Below, one piece after another: positions 45,322 through 55,797 of a stretch of DNA of 64,000 bases; within the stretch, counting starts at the first letter, position 1, and the number at the start of each line of letters is the position of its first letter. The position numbers and the translations under genes were made by a program. Below the pieces are notes generated by a model, which ran no database searches, was not told the DNA's origin, and saw only the letters and a program-made list of their open reading frames with translations. The DNA lies in contig OY294045.1 in the NCBI GenBank assembly GCA_958510825.1, positions 6,313,916 to 6,377,915 on the forward strand, read 5' to 3'. This DNA is from Brachypterus glaber (taxonomy: Eukaryota; Arthropoda; Insecta; Coleoptera; Kateretidae).

Positions 45322-45789
45322 ATTTTATATAGTAATATAGTTTTTTTATTAATAAAAAATGGATCAAATTCAAGCAAAAACTCTGATTGCAAAAAGTTGA
45401 CAACTAAGTTAGGTTATGTAGAATAATTTGACATATTACAGATTTCTACAGATAATGGCTTATTTAGTAAAGCAACAAACCAACAGAGTAGCTTGTCAGG
45501 TTACGTTTAGCTACCGCTTCATAGAGGGCAAAAGCTGTACAGTTTTATTTAATTGGTCAATCCATTTGGCGGCGGTTCTGGACAACTTTGAGGTAATCGA
45601 GATTATTTTTTTACTCAAGTCTCTAAAAAACTATTTTTTGCCTTAGTGAAACATTTTTTATTGCTTCTATTACGTTTATGCTCGTTTTACATTTTAACAA
45701 AAAAGTCTTCTGCGAAAATAATTCTGTCTGTCGGTCTTTATGTTTTGCATTTTTTTTTTTGTTTTTTTTTTTGCAGCAGGATTATTGTT
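45322..45789 (-). promoter_or_regulatory. 5' flank of prefoldin 4
   Basis: The sequence just upstream of the ATG is AT-rich (ATATAAAAT immediately before it). The first 300 bp contain a GC-richer island with TGGCGGCGGTTCTGG near 45,565 on the plus strand. No core promoter element is certain. A plus-strand ORF at 45,428-45,646 (reading LVKQQTNRVACQVTFSYRF, with an internal GAG-GTAATC that could be a donor) raises the possibility of a divergent transcript, but there is no supporting homology. Confidence 0.35.
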
Positions 45790-46235
45790 ATTATTATATT
45801 ATTCACAGCGCCTGTGCTAGAATAATATTGTATTACGGTACTTTTTTTCAAAAAAAATCAAAAATCGTCCTAGACAAAAAATTCTTGGATATAATTTTTT
45901 TTATGAAAAAATAAGAAACTTTTTTTTTTCTTATCAAATGTCGGTCCGTCTGATGTCACAATTTTTGTGAACACGATAACTCAAGAACGAATAATCCGAT
46001 CGACTTGAAAAGGAAAAATCAAGTTCTATGAGGGGAAGATCCCTATTATTTTTGAAAGAAATACCCCCAAAAACAAACAAGTCATGGGGGTTAAACTTTA
46101 AAAAAAAATCGAAAAAAGCTAAAAGAAAATTCCCTAAATTTTTGAGAAAAAAGTACTTTTATTATAAGGATCATAGTCTACAAAAAAAAAAAAAAAATTG
46201 AAAAAAATTGATCTTTAAAAATTATTTTTTGGGAA
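45790..46235 (-). repeat. Inverted partner of the intron-3 repeat unit
   Basis: In complement it matches 43,660-44,022: GAATAATA next to the CAGGCGCTGTG palindrome, AATTCTTGGATATAA, GTCGGTCCGTCTGATG, CACGATAACTCAAGAACG and CTTGATTTTTCCT in shared order. A palindromic terminus with no obvious inverted partner within the unit would fit a Helitron-like 3' end, but this is not established. Confidence 0.6.
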
Positions 46236-46263
46236 ATGCAATATAACATTTACTGTGAATAAT

Positions 46264-47383
46264 ATACAGGGTGTTCCGTGAGGAAAGGGAAATATTTTAA
46301 GGATGTATTCTAGAGGTCAAAATAAGAAAAAAGTTCTTATAAACAAATGTCCAAAAACGACTCGTAAGGGAGCTACGCCCCTTCAAAGGGGTCCCAAAAT
46401 TTCGATTTTTTATTAATAACTTCGGAACCCTTTGTGTTATAGCATCGAGGTTTAGCACGTGATCTATGCTTTATAAAGCCTATCAGCCAATGGTATTTGC
46501 ATGTAGTTACTTTAACCAGGGGCGTCCGTAATGGGGGGTCTTATCACTTTTTTGCCCAAAACTTCTTCTGCTCAACATTTTTGTGGGTTTATTTTTAGAA
46601 TATTATAACCAAGGTAAAAACACATAAAAAAGGTACTCTTGTTGTAATACCATAGGATTAACTGTTTTCGAAAAAAATACAATTAAAGGCAAACTTACAC
46701 CTTTCTAGAACCAAAAATTAAAACTAAAAAGTCCAAACCAGAATTTTAATTTTGCAGTGTGATTCTACATCAAAAGCTAAGAAAAAAAGTTTTTTACATG
46801 TAGGTTCAAAAATCGATTTTAAAGGTACCATCACCCTTCAAAACTTTTGGAGACCATAACTCCCTCAGCATTGATTTTTGGAATTACCTGTATACAAACT
46901 TTTTTTTTTAGTTTTTGGTGTACAGTTAACCTACACCATTGAAATTTTGGTTTTCAACAATTTGGTGTTTAATTTTTGGTTCTTGAAACTTGTAATTTTG
47001 CCTTAAATTGTATTTTTCTCGAAAACGGTTAATCCTAAAGTATTTTAGCAAGAGTACCTTTTAATGTGTTTTTACCTAAAGAATACTATTCCAATAATAA
47101 ACCCACAAAAAACTTTAACAGAAAAAAGTTTGGGGCAAAAAAGTGATTAGACCCCTCTTGTCGCACGCCCCTGGCTTAAGTGACTACATGCAAATACCAT
47201 TGGCTAATAGGCCTTATTAAGAATAGATCACATGCAAAACCATGTTGCTATAACACAAAGGGTTCCTAAGTTATTAATTAAAAATTAAATTTTTGGTACC
47301 CCATTTGAAGGGGCGTAGCTCCCTTATGAGCCGTTTGTGGACATATGTTTATGGGAACTTTTTTTCTTAACACGCTGTATAAT
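46264..47383. mobile_element. Long-palindrome element with TACAGGGTGTT ends
   Basis: TATACAGGGTGTTCC at the left and AACACGCTGTATA at the right. The arms share GGGAGCTACGCCCCTTCAAA and complement, ACTTCGGAACCCTTTGTG and complement, CCAGGGGCG and CGCCCCTGG, and AGAAAAAAGTTTGGGGCAAA-like words. It belongs to the same group as 11,316-12,484 and 3,801-4,537. It has no transposase. Confidence 0.8.
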
Positions 47384-47451
47384 GTAATGCGTAGCATTAC
47401 ATATCTCCACGGCTTGTTTATTATTTATTTAGTAGTATATGAGGAGCTCAT

Positions 47452-47648
47452 TTTCAATATGCAAAAAGTCCATTTCTTAACTTTTTGGACTTGTTGCGTT
47501 TTGAAAATTAAATTAAATAAGCTTTTGCTTATTCCATTTCTTATCTTGTTGGACTTGTTGCGTTTTAAAGTAAGCTTATTTAATTTTATGTTATTTTATT
47601 TTCAAAAAAGTCCAAAAACTTAAGAAATGGACTTGTTGCATATTGAAA
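47452..47648. mobile_element. Foldback MITE
   Basis: TTTCAATATGC at the left mirrors GCATATTGAAA at the right. AAGTCCATTTCTTAA and CTTTTTGGACTTGTTGCG recur in complement. It abuts the next element. Confidence 0.75.
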
Positions 47649-47661
47649 ATATTAGTCATGG

Positions 47662-49252
47662 CCCATATAGCACCGGTCGTCCAATGGACGTCCATTTTAG
47701 ATCCCTTTTAAGTACATTGGTCCACGGACTAATAATGGATGTACTGTGTACGTCCATATATTTACATCCTTTGTACGACTATTAGTGGACGTCCATTCAG
47801 TGTCCATTTTACGCCCATAATTTCAGCTCTCTACGTTTATTCAAACTGGGTGAAACAGAGAGAGGGTAAACTTAGCCTTATACGCGTCTGGGGGGTGATG
47901 GGAAGATAAGGGGGGATGTAAAATTTATTTTAAAATTGGATTATCACTGGATGAGTATGTAACCTAATTTTAGTTTTAAATTATCTCGTGGTTAATAAAT
48001 GGATTTTTTTAATTTTACGGTTAGGGGGTAAGTTTTATATAAAAATTTATTGTCAGACGAGCATGTGTACCAAATTTTAGCTTACTAAGTATATTCTAAA
48101 TGGTCGAAAAAGCCTTTGGCAAATTTGCCTTAAACATACAAACAAGCAACAACAAATATTGCAAGTTAAATAACAGTTTTTCATAGTCGCAAAAACCAGT
48201 TAAGTAAGCAAAAAAGCAAGTCCTATGGATGCTGGATGGATGGTTTGAACGGACACCTTATCCCGGACAACATTTGCTATTTCACGTGGAAGTCATTATG
48301 ACATCATTTAATGATTTTCTCTGAGTTCATGCACGCATACAGATGACTCCTCATTGTGAAGTCATTACGAGATCATGTCATGAAGATATAGCAGCGGTCT
48401 ACGGAATGCGCATGCGTAAACTTTAAATTAACCGCGAAATTTAAACTGACCGCGAAATTAAAAAAAAAAGAAACACACACACACCTTTTTGCTCATATCT
48501 TGAAAACGCGAAGAGATACCAAAAAATAACGAAAAAATCAACCCCCCAGGACCCACACACAAGTCCATTTTCAACAACTTGGGGAATGTTCCCCAAGATG
48601 ACTGGATAAACTAGTTCTAGGCTAAAGTCTCCAGATATCTACGACACCATACCAATCCGATAATGTGTATGGAATTAGCTGACCAGTAAGTTATTTACTA
48701 GTTATTACTAGTAGTATATCCTTATAAAGACAGCTGCCTTTTAATACTAGTATTCCTTTATTCGTTTAAAAAGTTTAGTTAGTGATAGAAAATAACATGT
48801 GGCGCCACCTATAGCATAACGCTGTCAAGTGCACTGAAACTGAAACATTACAGGAGCCTGTACTATTCGGCAATCGTTCTCAATCGGGTCCCGGACAACA
48901 TTTGCTATTTCACGTGGAAATCATTATGACATCATTTAATGATTTAACGTTAAATGTATACACCTCATGACAAACTCATAACAAACTCACAACATGATCA
49001 CAAAATCAAGAGATGTGCTCATCATGATGTTCGTATGAGTACAAAACGTGGAAATCATAACATGATGATCTCATGAGGCCTATATGAGTTTATGGATGTT
49101 GTCCGGGATGGATGTCCACAGTTGTGTCATCTGGACTCTGAACGGATGTCCATGGGACGTCCATAGAAAAAAAATGGGCATCCTATGCACATACAGCCGT
49201 CCATGAACATTCGTCCATTGGACGTCCATAGTATCACTTTGTGCTATCTGGG
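47662..49252. mobile_element. Motif-array element, GGACGTCC motif, with nested insertion
   Basis: The ends CCCATATAGCACCGG and TTGTGCTATCTGGG are inverted repeats. Near both ends the words TGGACGTCCA, GTCCATTGGACGTCC and GGACGTCCAT recur (about 47,690-47,830 and 49,108-49,235). The middle is interrupted by the CCCGGACAACAT unit at 48,262-49,107 and by unrelated AT-rich DNA. No coding region. Confidence 0.75.
48262..49107. mobile_element. Nested element with TCCCGGACAACAT ends and TCATGATG motif
   Basis: The right end ATGTTGTCCGGGA pairs with two left ends. One is at 48,262 and one at 48,890, each followed by TTGCTATTTCACGTGGAA and CATTATGACATCATTTAATG. The 218-bp unit 48,890-49,107 is a complete small MITE packed with CATCATGATG, AACATGATC, TCATGAGG and similar words. 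The 48,262 end is an extra left end or an older copy. Confidence 0.7.
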
Positions 49253-49812
49253 GGAGAGCCCAAAATAAGCTTTTGAATTAATATTTCTGAAAATAGTGGT
49301 AATTTACTAGATTCAGCAGGTTTAATAATAAAAAACGCTATTTTTTTATACATAATACATTTATTACAGTGAATTTAATAGGTACACAAAGAATTTACAA
49401 ATAATTGAATTAATTAAAATGATGTTCCAATAGTGCGAATAATTTACCCTTAATAATGGACATGTAGAAACGTATAAAATTGTTTCAAAAACGGTTAGAA
49501 ACGCGTATACATTTCTACGCGTCTTTTAAACAGTTCTGTACGTCTCTACATGGCTTGTTTTACGGGCATACCCACACAGAGGTTCGATTCACGTCTTAAT
49601 ATTTTTATTTTCATCGTTTTAAAAATATAACCATGCATAATAGTTTAACTAAAATCATAGTTTTGAAAAATCATGCATTCATAAATGCTTAAAATTATTT
49701 TAGATGTAATATTATAGATTCTTTTCTATGATTAATTTTAAAAAATTATTAAGTTCATAGAGAAATTTTAAACTTGTAAACTAGAAATTTAAAAAAGAAT
49801 GTAAATTATTTT
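49253..49812. other. Unassigned stretch with one foldback unit
   Basis: At about 49,459-49,556, CATGTAGAAACGTA and TACGTCTCTACATG form the ends of a small foldback unit, with CGCGTATACATTTCTACGCG near its centre. The rest is AT-rich and unassigned. Confidence 0.5.
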
Positions 49813-49814
49813 TA

Positions 49815-50738
49815 GAGGAAGGGTAGCAAATGTGGCCTAGGTCTTGTAATATGGGCTAGGTGGGTTTCTCAGCTATCCGATGCAGTTCTCTGCATCCGAC
49901 TATAGCAAATCGTAAATGGCGAAGTTAAACTTCCACAGTAAAAATTCATTAATTAATTCATACAATCGTTGACGTTTGAGAATTTATTTTTATTTTCCGT
50001 CCTTTTCAGCAAGCCACAGAACTTTTTTAGGTAAGTTTATAAATTCCGTTACCTGATAGATAACAACGTTTTTAAAACCATTTCTGCAACAAATTAAAGC
50101 CACATAATCGGACTTTGATGTGTGCTTATTAGTTTTCTTCTAATTACTGAGTTTAGACATAACCTCTTTTGTTGTATACACCGAGTATTTTTGCAACATG
50201 GGCCATCCCTATGTTTCTATTATGGGCTATATAGAACTATGTATTTAAGCCTAGAATTTTTCTAGGAGGCCAAGAAAAGATCAGCAACAGCCAAGAATAG
50301 AAGAAAATGGAACGAGGGCGATATGGAACGCGCTATAATAGCGATGAGGCAGTACGAGATGGGTACCTTCAAAGCTTTAAAAATGTTTAATATACCACGT
50401 TCTATATTAGGAGTTATTTGATTTATTATTTAATTTTAGATATAACTTTTATAATTTTAACTTATTGCGACCAATAAGATTGATTGCCACTTCAAATCTA
50501 ATATTTATTACACAATTTTGGGGGCAGCCAATATTTAGGGCCAATTTCAAATCTACACAAAAGTGCACTATTTACGAAATAATGAATTTATTATTTGTTT
50601 TAATCAATATGAATTTATAACAGGTTGTGACTAATTAATATAGCTATCGTTGGGTACGTTTGGTATTGGAACTAAACTTTTATTTATTTTTTTACTAGAA
50701 AAAATCAAATGGGTAGCCCATATTTGCTTCCTTTCCTC
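49815..50738 (+). mobile_element. Pogo-like element, internally deleted, TA-flanked
   Basis: Left end GAGGAAGGGTAGCAAATGTG and, in complement, right end GAGGAAAGGAAGCAAATATG, bounded by TA on both sides. The word TATGGGC (or GGGCCA-like variants) recurs internally. It retains a transposase HTH fragment at 50,266-50,421. The TA duplication plus a Psq-type HTH points to the pogo group of Tc1/mariner. Confidence 0.8.
50266..50421 (+). pseudogene. Pogo/Tigger-type transposase N-terminal HTH fragment
   Basis: After a TTTTTCTAG acceptor-like site the frame reads EAKKRSATAKNRRKWNEGDM, then ERAIIAMRQYEMGTFKALKM and FNIPRSILGVI before TGA. 'W-x5-M..AI.A...G....A...F.IPRS.L' is the Psq/CENP-B N-terminal helix-turn-helix pattern of pogo, Tigger and jerky proteins, which binds the element ends. 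The second HTH and the DDE catalytic domain are absent. The usual T after PRS is I here. It is a remnant and is not expected to transpose. Confidence 0.75.
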
Positions 50739-50759
50739 TATTCAAGTAATAAAGTAATA

Positions 50760-51565
50760 CCCAAATAGCACCGATGATCTAAGAATATTCTACAATTATT
50801 CTGTTGGGAATATTCTTAGAATAAACTTTTAGATATGCTATGATTATGCTTAAAACTTCCACTTAAAATACATAATCTATGCATATGCATGACATATCCT
50901 TATAATTTTCTCAAATCATTCTTCTAATGCATATTCTAAGAAATTTCTGTTAAGAATGTTCTTAGAAATAATGCTATGCATATTCTAAGAATGTTCTGAT
51001 AGAAGGTTTATTGGAATTTGCGGCTGTTCTGCAATACATTTTTTACATGTTGGATTTGTAATTCTACAGTAGACGATAAGAAATTATACATTTAATTGTT
51101 TTTGGTGATTCCAATCGTGTATTATATAATTACAATTATAGACCTAAGTCTAATGATTGGTGATTTTATTAAGTCTAGTGTTTGCAAGCTATGTAAGATT
51201 GTATTGTAATATAATAGTATTCTTGAATTTTAAATGTCTATTATATAATAATTTAAGACATTATTTTGTACCACACAATGTCATTATTACACATGTCACT
51301 AATCTGGATATTGACTACTTTAGATTTGACAGATCATAAATTAGGTTAGATAGTTTTGCAAGTTATAAGAAGATGGTGGACATATTCTGCAAGATTTTTT
51401 TTTGTAATGATCATAGAAGCTTTCGCATGATTAAAACGGTATCCATTGAATGTTTTAAAACCTTCCAAGAATGTTCTCCGTAAAACAGCGCACATTCTTA
51501 GAATCATACAAAATTCCCAATATTTATTTTAAGAATATTCTTAGAACTGTTTTGTGCTATGCGGG
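50760..51565. mobile_element. Motif-array element, AGAATATTCT motif, TA-flanked
   Basis: The ends CCCAAATAGCACCG and TTGTGCTATGCGGG are inverted repeats with TA outside each. AAGAATATTCT, GGGAATATTCTTAGAA, GCATATTCTAAGAA and variants are spread through both halves. The middle (about 51,010-51,400) is plain AT-rich DNA. The small ORF at 51,157-51,339 is not conserved. Confidence 0.75.
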
Positions 51566-51568
51566 TAT

Positions 51569-51620
51569 AAAAGTCACCCCATAATAGTTACATATATGTA
51601 ATTATTATGGGGTGACTTTT
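51569..51620. repeat. 52-bp near-perfect palindrome
   Basis: AAAAGTCACCCCATAATA is followed, after a short TACATATATGTA core, by its complement. It lies directly beyond the right end of the preceding element. Confidence 0.8.
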
Positions 51621-51826
51621 GAACATAATTTTTATAAACAAGAAAAAATTCTCTGTATTAAAAAAATAATAATGCATCTATGCATTAGTAAAGCTTTTAA
51701 GCTTAAAAACTTTACTTAAATTTATTGTCTTTTTGAAATTATTATCCCGTCTTCTTTATTTTAAAGAATTTGGTACAAATTTTTACAATTTATTATTAGT
51801 CATATAAAAAAAACATGGGCTGTAGA

Positions 51827-51888
51827 TAATGAGATTCGAACCCACGACCTAGTAAATTATTTACTAGGTCATGCGGCTAAGCCACTCT
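51827..51888 (-). tRNA. tRNA-like pseudogene with long hairpin in the anticodon position
   Basis: On the minus strand an A box-like GTGGCTTAGCCG precedes a B box GGTTCGAATCTC. Between them GACCTAGTAAAT and ATTTACTAGGTC form a 12-bp stem with a one-base loop, where a tRNA has a 5-bp anticodon stem and 7-base loop. The flanking sequence does not give a matching acceptor stem. It is not a functional tRNA; it could be a SINE head or a palindrome inserted in an old tRNA copy. Confidence 0.45.
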
Positions 51889-52106
51889 TTTATAAATTAT
51901 TGTTTTCTATTTTTTAAACTTGTCTAGTTTATTGCGGTTTAATTATTTTATTTGTAGTGTATTTCTCTATGAACTTGATACATAGCTGAATATTGCTAAA
52001 ACACGTTACATTTTGATATGTAGACAACACCAAATACTAAATCTAAGGGTTATTTATTTATTTAACATTTTAAAAACATTTAGATTTTTATAATATGGCA
52101 TCTAGG

Positions 52107-53050
52107 AACTAGTTATACGAGTTATACGTAAATGTAGCTGTTTAAGTGACTATGTATACGTCTGATGTATACACAGCTAAGTATACGTCCTATATTCTTA
52201 TTGGCTAAACAAGTCACCTGATTATTTGGACATAATTTATATATGGTATACGTCGGAATTGTATTTAATTCGAAATACATCTTGTATGTGTATAAATCGC
52301 TATTTATTATTATTATTAATTTCAAATTTGAATACTACAATAATAGTCTACTATATAGGTACTGTTCTAGAAGATAGCTAGCTATAGCGTTATTGTTACC
52401 TCCACGTAGTATTTAGTTAATTAAGTATGTAACCAAGTATTTATTTTACTGTATAACTGGTTGCCTAGCATATAACGTGACTACGCACAATATTCGCGAA
52501 AGAAAAACGAAATAACTTTTAACCGGCAAGTCACGCGTTCGGTTAGTAAGGTTAGTTTTTACTTCCAAAATGAAAAATTATAATTGCATTAAGCTATAAA
52601 TCCCACAATACAACCACCTTTGCATATTGATACCACCAAAACATGAGCAGCAAATGATGGGTGGGGCTCCCCAGAATAGAAAGAAAACATTCACATGGTG
52701 AGCGAACAATTTTGTCTTTCCAATCAAACTTGTTTCCCTTCGAAAGCCCTAGCGCTTACAATAATACTGCCGTTCTAAGCTGAAAGGTCCTATCTACATA
52801 GGTTTAACATACACAGATAGGACCTTTCAGCTTAGGAAGGCAGTATAAGTGCATAATAATAATATTAAATAACGATTTATCTACAAATAGCACACAAAAC
52901 ACATACAAGGTGTATTTTGAAATAAATAAAAGTCCGACATATACCATATATAAATTGTGTTCGAATAATCATGTGACTTGTTCAGATAATAAGAATACAG
53001 GACGTATACTTAGCTTCGTGTACGCCGGACGTACACATAGCCACTTCGTT
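52107..53050. mobile_element. Element with ~150-bp inverted ends and GTATACG words
   Basis: 52,135-52,300 and 52,895-53,050 are inverted copies (AAGTATACGTCCTAT, TTATATATGGTATACGTC, TGTATGTG and complements). GTATAC words recur in each arm. Repeat T (52,622-52,770) and a hairpin (AAGCTGAAAGGTCCTATCT and complement, 52,784-52,835) lie inside. Confidence 0.65.
52622..52770 (+). repeat. Dispersed repeat T, copy 1
   Basis: It shares GATACCACCAAAACATGAG, CCCCAGAATAGAAAGAAAAC, ATTCACATGGTGAGCG and CGAAAGCCCTAGCGCTTACA with 56,188-56,337 in the same orientation. Confidence 0.8.
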
Positions 53051-53433
53051 AATTTTATTTTGGATTATACATATTATTGGAATATTTTTATTTTAGCAAA
53101 CAATTTATGGGTAATACTGTACAATCTTAAGTCATTCTCTCCGTTTCATTCATTCCCTAAATTTTAACATGCAATATATTTATATATATTTTTAAATTCA
53201 AATCATAAAATCTTTAAACAATATAAAAAATAATTCCTCGTTTGGAAATTTCGGTTGATTTATTAATTTTTTATTTTTAATTATTGAATATTCTTGCCAA
53301 TATTGTTTGTATATCATACAAAAAGTTTTAGAGATTTAGTTTATATTATTGAAGATTTTATAATTATAACATGTGAGTTTGCATTGCATATGTGTATAAT
53401 ATGGCTTTGGTTTTTTTTTGTGCTTACTGTTAA
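53051..53433. other. Unassigned intergenic stretch
   Basis: AT-rich, no features recognised. Confidence 0.3.
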
Positions 53434-53502
53434 AGGTCGATTCAGACATAATTATCACTAACTAACTAATTAGTTAGTGATAATTATACTTGAATCGACC
53501 TT
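53434..53502. mobile_element. 69-bp TTAA-flanked hairpin MITE
   Basis: AGGTCGATTCAG and TGAATCGACCT close a nearly complete hairpin with TTAGTTAGTGATAATTA as the inner arm. TTAA stands at 53,430-53,433 and 53,503-53,506. Confidence 0.7.
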
Positions 53503-53527
53503 TAAGAATCAAAATCATTAGTAATTA

Positions 53528-54262
53528 ATCTATATAAAACATTTTACTATTCCTTAAAACGACTTCTATTTGATTAACGCAGTCGTCCCTCCGAAGTGAC
53601 TGATCGATTTCGTGCTTTTTAGCGCTCTTCAGAGCCACATATCGGTAGTAGGGACAACTACGAAAATCAAATCCTTTCCATATATCTCTATATGGAGTTT
53701 AAAAGTCGTTGTAAGGAAAAGCAAAAACAGCTAGCGACATCTACTGCTAAAAGCAGAGACTGGATAAACCTATCGACAGTCCAAAAAAGGAAGCAGTTAT
53801 TGGTTTCAAGAACCTAATGCACGCTGTCGATAGGGGACAGATTAATCAATGCCACGGTGGACATTGCCGCCAATTGAATCCTAAACGCTAGGAGGGCACC
53901 TTTTACAGTGGTATCTGAATTAATAAACGAAAATCAAATCCTTTCCATATATCTTTATCGACAGCGTGCATTAGGTTCTTGAAACCAATAACTGCTTCCT
54001 CTTTTGGACTGTCGATAGGTTTATCCAGTCTCTGCTTTTAGCAGTAGATGTCGCTAGCTGTTTTTGCTTTTCCTTACAACGACTTTTAAACTCCATATAG
54101 AGATATCTGGAAAGGATTTGATTTTCGTAGTTGTCCCTACTACCGATATGTGGCTCTGAAGAGCGCTAAAAAGCACGAAATCGATCAGTCACTTCGGAGG
54201 GACGACTGCGTTAATCAAATAGAAGTCGTTTTAAGGAATAGTAAAATGTTTTATATAGATTT
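53528..54262. mobile_element. Giant palindrome, arms ~305 bp
   Basis: ATCTATATAAAACATTTTAC at 53,528 is repeated in complement at 54,243-54,262. Between them the arms agree almost base for base, including GCAGTCGTCCCTCCGAAGTG, GATCGATTTCGTGC, GAGCGCTAAAAAGC and CGACATCTACTGCTAAAAGC. The ~120-bp centre is GC-richer and not symmetric. The word AAATCAAATCCTTTCCATAT appears three times counting both strands. Confidence 0.85.
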
Positions 54263-54800
54263 TTTAAATTTGTAAATATCAAACAATTTAATTTAGTTTA
54301 TTAGTAATTAAATTTAAGTCACAGTAAAAAAATATTACGAAATATTTTTAAATATTGCTCGAAAAAATTTGCTCCTACGGGATTTTTTTGTCGCCAGGAT
54401 GTTTATTCGCCGGAAATTTTGCCCCATTACAGGACATTTTGTCAAATGATATTTTGGTTTCTGTATATAGGTATGGTGTCCTACAATATTTTACACACCG
54501 TTATTATAAAAGATAAAAAATTGGTAAAAAAAAACTTAAATTGAACCCAAATGACGTTTAGTTACCCTGTGTAAAAGATGGACACCCTGTACTTTATATC
54601 TAATTATATTATTTTACCCAAAATATTAATATAGTATTATGTTGTACCGTGGAAAGGGCTTGTTTACCGTGACTTAATATTAACACATATACAATATACA
54701 TTGTATATATACAGTACGTGTGAAAGAACTATGGTCGGTAGTTAATAAAAAAACGCATGTGAGCATGGAAATAATGGTGATTAGCGGTGATTAGTAATCA
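54263..54800. other. Unassigned intergenic stretch
   Basis: AT-rich. It contains fragments that read like element ends (for example GACACCCTGTAC near 54,580). No gene. Confidence 0.3.
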
Positions 54801-55028
54801 CCCTAGTAGAAATTTAAAGTTGAATAAACGTTTTTTTTAACGGCTATTTAAAGTCCCAATTTCTAACGTAAAAATGCCTACCGTTAGAATAACGTTTTTT
54901 TTTTTGTAAAACTTTTAACGTTAGGTAAACGTTATTGTAACGTTGAATTCTAACGTTAGTCATCTAACATTTAAATCACATTAATCTAACGTTAGGTTAA
55001 GTCGTTCTAACGTTATTTTCCATAAGGG
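54801..55028. mobile_element. Motif-array MITE, CTAACGTTAG motif
   Basis: The left end CCCTAGTAGAAATT and the degenerate right end (complement CCCTTATGGAAAATA) enclose eight or more copies of TAACGTTA, CTAACGTTAG, AACGTTATT or AACGTTTTT in 228 bp. Its left end matches the right end at 17,112. Confidence 0.65.
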
Positions 55029-55527
55029 CAGTGATTACAAATCATTAATATTGATTACAGAAAAGGGACCCATGCTCTCCTTGACTAAACTATGGATTCA
55101 GGAGAGGCCATAGCGCCTGCGTGATTAAACCTACCTTTCCACCAACACCGTAGTTTTGTTACTGTAACACAAACTGTATACAAACTGTAGATAAAATATT
55201 TAATAAAATATTTTGCTAAATATTCTGTAAATATTGTGTACAGTAGATAAAATATTAGAATTAATTATAATTTTATTTTATGCTAGACTTGATAGATAAA
55301 ATAAATACAATTAAATGTACAATCTGTAAATAAAAAAAGTATAATACAACAAAATATATTTTTTCCTGTTATAACCAAAACTAGTTATAGGTGTTTAAAT
55401 TGTTTACTTCGTTTAATTTATAATCTTTTTGACTATTTATAATTTCACACACTCATCATTAAGAATCGGGAACTAGTGAGCGACTTTATGTTTCCAGCCC
55501 TGCACGAGCAACCAAAACAATGTTGCA
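55029..55527. other. Unassigned intergenic stretch
   Basis: Includes a non-AT-rich patch at 55,065-55,165 without a usable ORF. Otherwise AT-rich. Confidence 0.3.
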
Positions 55528-55797
55528 TGATTAATTAATTAATTAACAACGAAATAGCTAATTAATTAGTTAATTAATTAATTAGTCAAATAATTAATTA
55601 GTTAATTAATTAATTAGTTAATTAATTAGTTAATTAATTAGTTAATTAGTTAATTAATTAGTTAATTAGTTAATTAGTTAATGAATTAGATAATTAATTA
55701 GTTAATTAGATAATTAATTAATTAGATAATTAATTTATTAGATAATTCATTAGTTAATTAATTAATTATAAGTTAATTAATTAATCAATTAATTAGC
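55528..55797. repeat. Low-complexity TTAATTAG array
   Basis: About 270 bp are built almost only from TTAATTAG, TTAATTAATTAG and GATAATTAAT words, self-complementary throughout. Confidence 0.9.

Noticed and set aside
47662..49252. Regularly recurring GGACGTCC words as a CRISPR-like array
   Set aside because: The host is a eukaryote, spacing is irregular, copies occur in both orientations and the words sit inside a TIR-bounded element.
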